From contig NZ_JARKNC010000003.1 in NCBI RefSeq assembly GCF_029360805.1, positions 248,001-312,000 of the forward strand: DNA of 64,000 nt, given 5' to 3'. Under the pieces are notes generated by a model. It ran no database searches. It was given only the letters and a program-made list of their open reading frames with translations, and had not been told where the DNA came from. A program made the translations under genes and the position numbers. Shown one piece after another: positions 53,811 to 61,726 of the stretch (position 1 is its first letter; each line of letters begins with the position of its first letter). Source of the DNA: Daejeonella sp. JGW-45. Its GTDB lineage: Bacteria; Bacteroidota; Bacteroidia; Sphingobacteriales; Sphingobacteriaceae.

Positions 53811-53919
53811 GGGAATAGGAAATAGGGAATAGGGAATGGATCTAAACACAGTGTTACCTATTTACTATTTACTATTTCCCATTTACTATTTCCCATTTAC
53901 TATTTCCCACTTCCCATTC
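53811..53919. repeat. Two-armed heptamer tract GGGAATA / ACTATTT-CCCATTT
   Basis: Four units (GGGAATA, GGAAATA, GGGAATA, GGGAATG) lie at 53811-53838. After an 18-base loop, nine units in strict register (CCTATTT, ACTATTT, CCCATTT and variants) lie at 53857-53919. The arms are complementary. The tract ends on the stop codon of the BNR-protein gene and starts 16 bases upstream of dgoK. Confidence 0.92.
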
Positions 53920-55163
53920 TACTTATTAACTCTTCCCTTAAACACATTCTCCTCAAACCCTTTAAGAATATCCTCCTCATTAAACCTGAAATACAAAATA
54001 TCCTTCGCCCCTGTCCGGTCGCGGTCAAACACGACGTGAATGCTGCCATCCGGCGTTTGATCTGCATCGGGATAAGAGACATTTTCCCGCGCATCGAGAA
54101 GCAACTGGTATGGCCAGGTTTTGCCACCGTCTTTAGATAGAGAAGCTGTCATGTTATTCCTGGTTGTACTGTTGTTGGACACCAGCAGCAAATTCCCTGA
54201 AGCCAGTTTACCGATATAAAATCGGCTCGATGTAGTTGGCCCCGCAGCAGTAAAAGGCACGGGGTCTGACCATGTCTTCCCGTAATCCTCACTATTTGCC
54301 GAATAGATCCCTTTAGTTGTTCTCAGCAGGGCAAGAAACCTTCCTTCAGGCGATATTTCCACTAGCTGCGGCTCATCATGGATGCGTAATGAATCAGGGA
54401 GTACAATGGATGAGTATGAGTTCAGTCCCTGTTTACCGGCAGCCAGAACAAAAGCCCCGCTAGCCGGATAGCTGACGTTTCCGCCCTTCTGCTCAGGCGC
54501 CTTGTCTATATATACAGGCAATAAGGTGATCTTTTTTGATTCCAGGTATACCGGCTTATTACTCATAACGCCGTCGGTAAGCCTCTTAGCATTACTGTGT
54601 TCTACCTTTGTCCCCTTCATCACAAGATCGACAGAATTAACGCCGCCAAATCCGTCCCACAACAGGCTATCCTTAGCGGAACCGTAGTACAGGCGAACCT
54701 GGCCTTCATTGTCACGCCATAATGCCGGATCAAATATCCGCGTCGAAGGAGTTTTGGGATAGACGATCAGCTGATCGTTTACCCAGCTTTTGCCATTGTC
54801 TGAACTGGTGGAAACAGTAACGAAATTTCCGGGTCCGGGAGCCGCACCACCGGAATACCAGGCGACATAAATAACTTTCCCGTCAGCACTGGCAGCGATA
54901 GCTGGCACCTGTTCAAATTTTCGTTGGACGATCAGCGAATCAGGTATGTCCGATGTTAAAAACAGCGCAGGCCCATTGTCAGCTACAGAATCCTGAGACG
55001 ATTGTAAATTTGAGCCTGAGTTACATCCTATCGACAGAGCGATCATTCCCGGCAGGAATAATGAGAATCTAAATTTAAAGATCGAGTTTTTCAAATTGAG
55101 TGCATTTAATGATTTGATATATTGTCTGCTACGTCTTTTAATTAAGTTTTTCGACTTCAACAA
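53919..55163 (-). CDS. BNR-repeat propeller lipoprotein (sialidase-like fold)
   Basis: The 414-residue frame contains a lipobox ALSIGC at about residue 47. The N-terminus is long for a signal, and a TTG at residue 24 or a nearby codon may be the true start. The mature part is a BNR_2-type propeller with three Asp-boxes (SSDNGKSW, SEDYGKTW, SKDGGKTW) and FEQVPAIAASADG then YVAWYSGG. The sialidase Arg of the R-I-P motif is replaced by Gln, so true sialidase activity is doubtful. It overlaps the sulfatase gene by 26 bases. A glycan-processing role in the periplasm is inferred. Confidence 0.85.
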   Translation of the reverse strand: MLKSKNLIKRRSRQYIKSLNALNLKNSIFKFRFSLFLPGMIALSIGCNSGSNLQSSQDSVADNGPALFLTSDIPDSLIVQRKFEQVPAIAASADGKVIYVAWYSGGAAPGPGNFVTVSTSSDNGKSWVNDQLIVYPKTPSTRIFDPALWRDNEGQVRLYYGSAKDSLLWDGFGGVNSVDLVMKGTKVEHSNAKRLTDGVMSNKPVYLESKKITLLPVYIDKAPEQKGGNVSYPASGAFVLAAGKQGLNSYSSIVLPDSLRIHDEPQLVEISPEGRFLALLRTTKGIYSANSEDYGKTWSDPVPFTAAGPTTSSRFYIGKLASGNLLLVSNNSTTRNNMTASLSKDGGKTWPYQLLLDARENVSYPDADQTPDGSIHVVFDRDRTGAKDILYFRFNEEDILKGFEENVFKGRVNK

Positions 55164-56889
55164 ACAAGGGCCCTGAATTAATGCCGGCTGAAGTTAAAAA
55201 AATTTCAAGCTTTCCATTGCCTTCCTTAAAATTAACCCTGTCGACCACGGTTTCTGACATGCCTGTTGTTATTTCCTTTTTAACATCCTCGCCATTATAC
55301 CGGATATACAGCGTTGTGCCAGGGACGGCTTTTTGATGAGTTACCGAAATTTTGTAAGCCCCGGGCTGACTTGTCACATACCAGTAACCTAATTTGTTTC
55401 CCTGTTTATATGCCCCCGGGCCACCCCAGTCAAACCTTGAAAGATGCACCACCGGTTGAAATTGTGTTCCCATATGTATCTTTTGCGGTGGATCCGGCCC
55501 CCGGTCTGTCATCACCTGATCAAACCATCGCTCATATTTAGCCAGCAGCGATGCCACGATCTCCGGATTTTGTTTTGCTATATTAGATATCTCACTAGGA
55601 TCGTTCTCAATATCATACAATTCCAACACGGCGATTGCCCTGTTTTGCTCAGCCGGCGTTAAAGGACTGATAGGTCCGTACGGATTGTCGTGCGGAGAAA
55701 GCAGCTTATATTTTTGAGAACGAACGGCAAAATGGATATACTTAACCGGATCGGGGCCGGTATGGCCTTGCAGAAATATCTCGCGGGCCGGCAAACGATC
55801 CGTTTGGCCCGTAAGAAGTGGCATAAGTGAAATCCCGTCAATTTTCAGTTTCGCCGGCAATTTTGCTTGAACTGCGTCGATCAGAGTAGGCAGAACATCG
55901 ATATGAGCAGATAAGTTATCTATTTTCTTATTTTCTTTGAACTTACCCGGCCAGCGGATGAAAAAAGGTACGCGTATCCCATTTTCATAGACGCTTGTTT
56001 TCGTTCCCCGCAAATTCATGACATAACGGTCAGGGTAAAGATCATTTTTAGATCGCTTCGTTCTGGGGCCATTATCAGACATAAAAATAACGATGGTATT
56101 ATCCGCAATTCCCAGATCGGTCAAAGCTCTCATCAAACGACCGAAATTATAGTCGACGTTGGCAATCATGCCAAAGGTTCGCGCATTCAGCTCGTGCTCG
56201 CCAAGCTTCCGGTAGGGATCTGCCCGTTCTTTATCAACATCAAGAGGAAAATGCGGAAGGTTCGTTGCCAGGTAGGCGAAGAATGGTTTATTATTTTTTT
56301 CAGACATGAATTCCAATGCCGCATTGGTGAAAATGTCGTCGCAATAGCCTTTATATTTTTCAGATACATTGTTGTGCTCAAGAACCGGATCATAGTAAGA
56401 ATTTCCCGCCGGACCGGCACCCTGACCAATACCACCGCCTTTATGCACCAGGGATTCCTGAAATCCCTTATCTGTTGGCCTCATCGGATAATTGTCGCCA
56501 AGATGCCATTTACCAAAAATACCCGTGCGATAACCTTCATTTGCAAGGATCTGAGCAATGGTAACCTCGCTGGCTTTCATCAGGTGATCAGACTCAGTTA
56601 CTCCAACTACTCCTGTTCTGTAGCTGTCACGTCCGGTTAAAAGACTGGCCCGCGTGGGTGAACAGTTGAAGTTTACTATAAACTGCCTAAGTTGGGTACT
56701 TTCCCGGGCGAATTTATCAATATTCGGTGTTTTTAAAACAGGATTGCCATTTATCCCCAGATCGCCTATGCCCTGGTCATCAGTCATTACGAGAAGAATG
56801 TTGGGGCGCTGCTGGGCAAAGGAAAAACTCCCCTGCATGGCAAATGCAAAAAGGACACCCATACATAAACTTAAGCCCTTGACTTTCAA
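55138..56889 (-). CDS. Exported type I sulfatase (arylsulfatase family S1)
   Basis: The 583-residue protein has a Sec signal ending SFAQQ. The alkaline-phosphatase-like fold has Asp37-Asp38 for calcium, the formylglycine site Cys76-Ser-Pro-Thr-Arg80 with ASLLTGR after it, GKWHLGD near 124, and IVIFMSDNGPR near 268. Cys76 must be converted to formylglycine by a maturase not present in this window. The C-terminal 100 residues form a beta domain. It removes a sulfate ester from a glycan or other substrate. It lies between the amidohydrolase and BNR genes in one operon. Confidence 0.95.
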   Translation of the reverse strand: MKVKGLSLCMGVLFAFAMQGSFSFAQQRPNILLVMTDDQGIGDLGINGNPVLKTPNIDKFARESTQLRQFIVNFNCSPTRASLLTGRDSYRTGVVGVTESDHLMKASEVTIAQILANEGYRTGIFGKWHLGDNYPMRPTDKGFQESLVHKGGGIGQGAGPAGNSYYDPVLEHNNVSEKYKGYCDDIFTNAALEFMSEKNNKPFFAYLATNLPHFPLDVDKERADPYRKLGEHELNARTFGMIANVDYNFGRLMRALTDLGIADNTIVIFMSDNGPRTKRSKNDLYPDRYVMNLRGTKTSVYENGIRVPFFIRWPGKFKENKKIDNLSAHIDVLPTLIDAVQAKLPAKLKIDGISLMPLLTGQTDRLPAREIFLQGHTGPDPVKYIHFAVRSQKYKLLSPHDNPYGPISPLTPAEQNRAIAVLELYDIENDPSEISNIAKQNPEIVASLLAKYERWFDQVMTDRGPDPPQKIHMGTQFQPVVHLSRFDWGGPGAYKQGNKLGYWYVTSQPGAYKISVTHQKAVPGTTLYIRYNGEDVKKEITTGMSETVVDRVNFKEGNGKLEIFLTSAGINSGPLFVEVEKLN

Positions 56890-56921
56890 TTTTAACGACT
56901 CAGTTGATAAATAATCAGTCT

Positions 56922-58196
56922 TTATTTTGCTACCGGCGTTCCCGCAATCGCATTCAGGTCATACACGATCCGGCCGCCCTTAATGGTTATTTCACATTCA
57001 AACTTCTGTGTTCCGCCCTGCCTGTTTCCGGCAATGTCCCGGAACCCGAATTTACCCTGGCGCATACTCAGTATAGCAATGTCTGCGATCCCTCCAGCGG
57101 AGAGATTACCTAGTTCCTCGCGCTTAATAGCCTGGGCAGATCCCCAGGTCGCTGCCTTGATGATGTCCTGAATATTCATTCCCATTGCCAGGAATATAGA
57201 CATCATATTCAGTTCGTCTTTCATGGAACCTACAATGCTTGAAGTATGCAGGTCAGTACCCATTGTATTAGGATAGAAGCCAGCCTTTATAGCGGGTATT
57301 GCCTGGCGGAAATCGAAGCTGCCGCTCCCAAAACCCACGTCGAATACTATCCCTCTTTTTTGGGCATCTAACACAAAGGGCTTGAGCTTCCGGGTTTCAA
57401 AATCGACCACAGGGTCCCTTCTGGCCAGTTCAGTGTAAACATGCGTGTAGATATCGCCCGGACGGAGATATTTAGTAAACAACTCTTCGATAGACAGCCT
57501 GCCGCCGCCAAAATCTATCATCACAGGCATGTTTGCCTTTCTGCCCGCTTCTGTTATCCTCTGAATCGGTGTCCAGTCGGGAGCGGTAAAATGCGCCAGT
57601 TTAAAGCCCACTACATGTTCTTTATATGCTAAGGCCGTATCTACCGCACGCTGAACGTCCATATCATTCAAATTCTGTTCATATGCGCCGCCCCTCATCC
57701 CTTCTCCAACGATGTTAAGCAGCGATAATACGCGGGTTTGCGAAAGATCGATGATATTTTTCTTAAAGAGGGCGAACGATTTATAGCCGGCGCCGCCGGC
57801 ATCAACAACCGTTGTGACGCCGGCTTTAAACGTATGACCGTCCGGCACTACAGCTACAGAACCATTGCTTAAATAATTTTCGCGATGAGGACCGTAAAAT
57901 ACGTGCGCATGTACGTCTATCAGGCCCGGTGTTACATACATTCCCTTTGCATGGACTACTTGTACGGCCATTGCTGTATCGATGTTTTTGGCAATCAGGG
58001 CGATCCTGGCTTCCTGTGCCGGCAGACCATTCCCAGCCGTTGTGGCCGGCTCAATAGCAACATCCATTAACCCGTTGATGTTGTTTTTAGGATCAATAAC
58101 ATGACCGCCTTTTATAACAATGCTATAGGGACGCTGCGCCTGTGAATTTAGCGCAGTAATCGCGAGTATGGTTAGCAGGAGAATTAGTTTTTTCAC
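56922..58196 (-). CDS. Exported amidohydrolase/deacetylase-family metallohydrolase
   Basis: The 424-residue protein begins at GTG 58196 with a Sec signal (KKLILLLTILAITALNSQAQ); the longer ATG frame to 58298 adds 34 residues without sense. The amidohydrolase barrel has HAHV after GLIDV as metal site, a Lys in VGFKLAHF as probable bridging ligand, later His in YTHVYTE, and Asp in GTDLHTSS. It resembles the EF0837/COG3964 group, which often neighbours SelA-like PLP enzymes in amino-sugar-acid loci. It would remove an acyl group in the periplasm. It is the first gene of the operon that ends at 48.35 kb. Confidence 0.88.
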   Translation of the reverse strand: MKKLILLLTILAITALNSQAQRPYSIVIKGGHVIDPKNNINGLMDVAIEPATTAGNGLPAQEARIALIAKNIDTAMAVQVVHAKGMYVTPGLIDVHAHVFYGPHRENYLSNGSVAVVPDGHTFKAGVTTVVDAGGAGYKSFALFKKNIIDLSQTRVLSLLNIVGEGMRGGAYEQNLNDMDVQRAVDTALAYKEHVVGFKLAHFTAPDWTPIQRITEAGRKANMPVMIDFGGGRLSIEELFTKYLRPGDIYTHVYTELARRDPVVDFETRKLKPFVLDAQKRGIVFDVGFGSGSFDFRQAIPAIKAGFYPNTMGTDLHTSSIVGSMKDELNMMSIFLAMGMNIQDIIKAATWGSAQAIKREELGNLSAGGIADIAILSMRQGKFGFRDIAGNRQGGTQKFECEITIKGGRIVYDLNAIAGTPVAK

Positions 58197-58261
58197 ACAA
58201 AAAAGTTTAATGTAGTATATTATAGTTATACGTTTTGTTACCAGCGAAACTGGCCCGGAAG

Positions 58262-58299
58262 GGTGATCGCATGTGTGTGTTTTGTTACATGCGACCACC
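58262..58299. promoter_or_regulatory. Stable hairpin in the leader of the amidohydrolase operon
   Basis: The arms GGTGATCGCATGT (58262-58274) and ACATGCGACCACC (58287-58299) pair over 13 bases with one wobble. It lies about 65 bases upstream of the operon start and has no T-run. It could be a leader RNA structure or an operator. Confidence 0.4.
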
Positions 58300-58357
58300 T
58301 TCGGGGTCGGGTTTCGGACTATAAAGATGTTCTATAAACATTTGACCCGTTCCGGGT

Positions 58358-58620
58358 CATTGCAATGTATAATCCAGGGTATTGCATTGTATAATTCGGG
58401 ACCTTGCATTGTATAATCCGGGACCTTGCATTATATAATCCAGGTCATTGCATTACATAATCCGGGGCATCGCATTGTATAATCCGGGACATTGCATGTA
58501 TAATCCGGGACATTGCATTATATAATCCGGGACATTGCATTATATAATCCAGGGCATTGCATTACATAATCCGGGGTATTGCATTGTATAATCCAAGTCA
58601 TTGCATTACATAATCCGCGC
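58358..58620. repeat. Tandem array of twelve 22-bp units without spacers
   Basis: Twelve units lie head to tail; all are 22 bp except one of 21 bp. The core is TTGCATTGTATAATCC, with variation at the GT/AT/AC step and in the last four bases (GGGA, AGGG, GGGG). Two degenerate halves follow to 58652. The period is close to two DNA turns, so all cores face the same side. There is no open frame. The array fills the 502-base gap between the PLP-enzyme gene and the amidohydrolase operon. Confidence 0.95.
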
Positions 58621-58698
58621 CGTCGCATTATAAGTCGTCGCATTATAATAAGATGCGGGTACACGGAAACCCTGCCCTCCTGCTAACCCCATCACCTG

Positions 58699-59922
58699 TT
58701 AACTCACCGCCGCTTTAGTCAATTCTTCCTGCAAGCGTCTTGCGACGATCTTTTCCTCTCCCGGTTTAAGCATAAATACCGTAATATCAATCCCATCACG
58801 GCCACCCATGGTCTCGATCGAAGGGCTTCCGTCCTGCAATCTCTTCTGGATCTCCCTTGGCGTTGCCTTTACTTTGGTCTGGTCCCAGGACACTGTAATT
58901 TTGGGAGTGTGGTTAGCCACCGGCGGCACTTCTACTTTAGTGCTTACACCATCGACTTTCTTTGCCGAGTTTGTAATAAGGGCAACCCTGTCCTCCCACA
59001 TTTTCCACTCCTTGTCATGATCCTGGTTAATATATTTCTCAATAGCTACATACATACCCAGGATCTCTTCCTTGTTAACTTTCATTCCGCGGCCAATATT
59101 ACCGCCGCTTGGCGGTGCACTTAAACGCGCGGCTGCGATAAGATCTTTACGCCCCATCAGTATACCGGCACTTTGCGGACCGGCCATTGCTTTACCGCCC
59201 GATACGCATACCAGGTCGAAACCTATCTGGTTGTATTTCCAGAGATTTTCAACAGGCGGGACATCAGCTGCCATATCGATCATCGTCGGAATGTTGTGCT
59301 TTTTGCCTATAGCTACCCACTCTTCGTGTTTGATCTTGCCCAGGGGTCCGCTTGAATTTAAAAACCACATCATAGCGGTTTTGCTGTTAATAGCTTTTTC
59401 CAGTTCTTCAGCCGTTTCTATCTCAACCGGCTTAATACCTGTATTGGTGAGCGCATGAACGTAGCCTACATTATGAGTCTTCTGAACGATCACCTCTGTT
59501 TTTTCGAAGGTAGAGAGGTCAGGAAGCAAAGCTACTTTCTTACGGTCCATGCGGGTTAACACACCTGCGGTACCCAACACCAATGCCGACCAGCATCCCG
59601 CGGTAACCATCGCTGCTTCCGCCTTACACATGGCAGCGATCTTCTCACCAACTTTGTCCTGAACTTCATTGATCATAACGAAGTGCTTAGCCGATTCATT
59701 GATAGTATCGACTACCTCATCATGCATTAAAGATGCTGTCATCGTAGTATAAGTACCCGCAGCATTAATAAAAGTCCTCAGACCTAATTCCTTAATGACA
59801 TCACGTTTAGCCAATGCCGGAGCCGCTGCAGCTGCTTCTGCAATACCTGGAATACCTGTTCCAACAGCGGCGCCTGCAAGCGGAGCTACTGAAAGGTATT
59901 TAATTAAATCTCTGCGTTTCAT
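58699..59922 (-). CDS. Exported SelA/DgaE-like PLP enzyme
   Basis: The 407-residue protein starts MKRRDLIKYLSVAPLAGAA, a clear twin-arginine signal. The PLP domain shows Asp216 in TMIDMAAD and the Schiff-base Lys244 in VSGGKAMAGP, then GRKDLI. The family (SelA-like, including D-glucosaminate-6-phosphate ammonia lyase) carries out PLP-dependent beta-elimination. The first copy at 33.0 kb has an extra beta domain; this one has not. Together with the deacetylase it suggests an amino-sugar-acid route in the periplasm. A strong hairpin separates it from the susD gene upstream. Confidence 0.9.
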   Translation of the reverse strand: MKRRDLIKYLSVAPLAGAAVGTGIPGIAEAAAAAPALAKRDVIKELGLRTFINAAGTYTTMTASLMHDEVVDTINESAKHFVMINEVQDKVGEKIAAMCKAEAAMVTAGCWSALVLGTAGVLTRMDRKKVALLPDLSTFEKTEVIVQKTHNVGYVHALTNTGIKPVEIETAEELEKAINSKTAMMWFLNSSGPLGKIKHEEWVAIGKKHNIPTMIDMAADVPPVENLWKYNQIGFDLVCVSGGKAMAGPQSAGILMGRKDLIAAARLSAPPSGGNIGRGMKVNKEEILGMYVAIEKYINQDHDKEWKMWEDRVALITNSAKKVDGVSTKVEVPPVANHTPKITVSWDQTKVKATPREIQKRLQDGSPSIETMGGRDGIDITVFMLKPGEEKIVARRLQEELTKAAVS

Positions 59923-59952
59923 ATATTATTTTTTGATTTCTTTTTATTTAAA

Positions 59953-59990
59953 ATGATAAGAGGAGATTAAATTTAATCTCCCCTTATCAT
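59953..59990. terminator. Near-perfect 19-bp-arm hairpin after the third SusCD pair
   Basis: Bases 59953-59971 and 59972-59990 are reverse complements with one mismatch and no loop. The arm reads ATGATAAG-A-GGAGATTAAA. On the minus strand it is followed by TTTTAAATAAAAA. It lies 67 bases after the susD stop and 31 bases before the PLP-enzyme start, so it could attenuate as well as terminate. Confidence 0.65.
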
Positions 59991-60057
59991 ATAGCTAATA
60001 TATAAATAGGCTACCTATAATCCTATAAACACGGGGTTTATAACATATTAGTTACTA

Positions 60058-61710
60058 TTAATTTGTATTACTTTGACCTGTACCCGGGCCAACATCCCAC
60101 CACATTCTGCCCTGAAGAAGATCTACGGTTTCTTCCGAGAAGTTCTGACGCTTAATAGCTTCGAAATAGTTGGTCTCATTAGTGTTTCTCTCAGATAGCG
60201 GTAAAGAGAATCTTCTCCACATTTTTCCTGCAGTTACATTACCCGGATATGATACTTTCTGACCGGCAGTGTTAGTCCAGTTTGCATAATTGAACACTGG
60301 GAACTTAGTACGTCTCCAGTTTGACCAGATTTCATAATCATCGCCAAGCATTGAAACCCATTTTTGAGTAGAGATCTGCTCAAGCTGCTGTGTAAAAGTC
60401 CCGGCGACCAGGTATGGATTAGCTGCCAGGTACGCATCAACAGCGGCTGTTGATATATTTCCGTTATGAACACCAACGGTCGGCCATAATGCCCACTGAG
60501 CCATAGCCGCGCGCACACCATTAGCATAGGCTGCGCTGGCGGTTGTACCTACATTCCAGCCCCTGGCAGCACCTTCGGCTAAGATCAGCCATGCCTCAGC
60601 AGGACCCATTGTAATGATGGGTGAGCCCCGGTCGATATAGAGTAATGAAGGCTCAGAATAGGTGTCAAAATCTGTTGGCTTCGTATTGATGCTTCCATTT
60701 ACCATACCGCGCTGTACTGCAGGCGTGTTATTTGCTGTGTACCCACCGGCACCATTAGGCTCCCATACGACAGAGATCACAGGTAAACGAGGATCATTGG
60801 TCGCTTTAAGATGATCAATGAATTTTGCAGCCCATTTGCTGCCTTCTACGTTATCACCACCCGGACTTGTAAAGTCTCCGTTTATATAGGTAACTACCCT
60901 GGGATTCATCTGACCGCTCACATTTGCATATTTGATATAAGCAATATCAGAATTTGAGGTCATTACACCTCCGGCTGCCGCTTTTTCTACCCAGGTTTTT
61001 GCCGTAGCAGGTTCCACATCCGACATCCGCATTCCCAACCGCGCCATCAGGGTATAACCAAACTTCTTCCATTTGGCAACATCTCCTTTAAAATATGGAT
61101 CCGCATTTCCAAACACGTTTGGTTTGGCAGGATCCATTGATTTTAACGCAGCTTCAAGCTCGGTCAACATTGCCATATAGATGCTTTTTTGAGTATCATA
61201 TTTAGGCTTCAGATTATCATCACCTTTCATAGCTTCAGAATATGGCATATCACCCAAAGCATCTGTTTCCTGGTGAAATGCCAGGATCCTGATTATTTCC
61301 AATGCTGCACGCTTATTTACATTCTCGGCGCCGGGTATTTGACTTTGAATCTGCAAGATCCGGTTCCAGCTGACAGGGATAGTATTATTAGTACTGTTGC
61401 TGGTCGGCCCAGTGCCATTATAGATGTTAAAATTCCCATTTGTACCACCAAAATTGTAGAATTTATCGCCGGTTGCCGGTACTTCTTTGTAGGATGAAAA
61501 ATATTGGAGGCCCTGACCAAGTGGTCTGTAATTCTCCCCTGGCTGACTTCCAAGTACCGCCGCTGTGAACGCATATTCAGGAACGATATATTCGATCGCA
61601 TCCGGATTTTTATTCAGATCGGTGAGAGCTTCTGTATCGCAAGATGGCATTACGGAAGCAATAAGAACAGCGCCCGCCGCGTATATCATTTTATAAAATG
61701 TCTTTTTCAT
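60058..61710 (-). CDS. SusD/RagB-family outer-membrane lipoprotein (third pair)
   Basis: The 550-residue protein has a lipoprotein signal (LIASVMPSCDT, Cys near 24). Conserved blocks are RILAFHQETDALGDMPYSEAM, KKFGYTLMARLGMRMSDVEP, EAWLILAEGAARGWNVG and QLEQISTQKWVSMLGDDYEIWSNWRRTKFP. It lies 16 bases after its SusC partner. It is more distant from the first two SusD proteins than they are from each other. Confidence 0.95.
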   Translation of the reverse strand: MKKTFYKMIYAAGAVLIASVMPSCDTEALTDLNKNPDAIEYIVPEYAFTAAVLGSQPGENYRPLGQGLQYFSSYKEVPATGDKFYNFGGTNGNFNIYNGTGPTSNSTNNTIPVSWNRILQIQSQIPGAENVNKRAALEIIRILAFHQETDALGDMPYSEAMKGDDNLKPKYDTQKSIYMAMLTELEAALKSMDPAKPNVFGNADPYFKGDVAKWKKFGYTLMARLGMRMSDVEPATAKTWVEKAAAGGVMTSNSDIAYIKYANVSGQMNPRVVTYINGDFTSPGGDNVEGSKWAAKFIDHLKATNDPRLPVISVVWEPNGAGGYTANNTPAVQRGMVNGSINTKPTDFDTYSEPSLLYIDRGSPIITMGPAEAWLILAEGAARGWNVGTTASAAYANGVRAAMAQWALWPTVGVHNGNISTAAVDAYLAANPYLVAGTFTQQLEQISTQKWVSMLGDDYEIWSNWRRTKFPVFNYANWTNTAGQKVSYPGNVTAGKMWRRFSLPLSERNTNETNYFEAIKRQNFSEETVDLLQGRMWWDVGPGTGQSNTN

Positions 61711-61726
61711 GTTCTTAAATTTAATA

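Noticed and set aside
58358-58652. CRISPR array
   Set aside because: The 22-bp units are directly adjacent with no unique spacers, and no cas gene is near.
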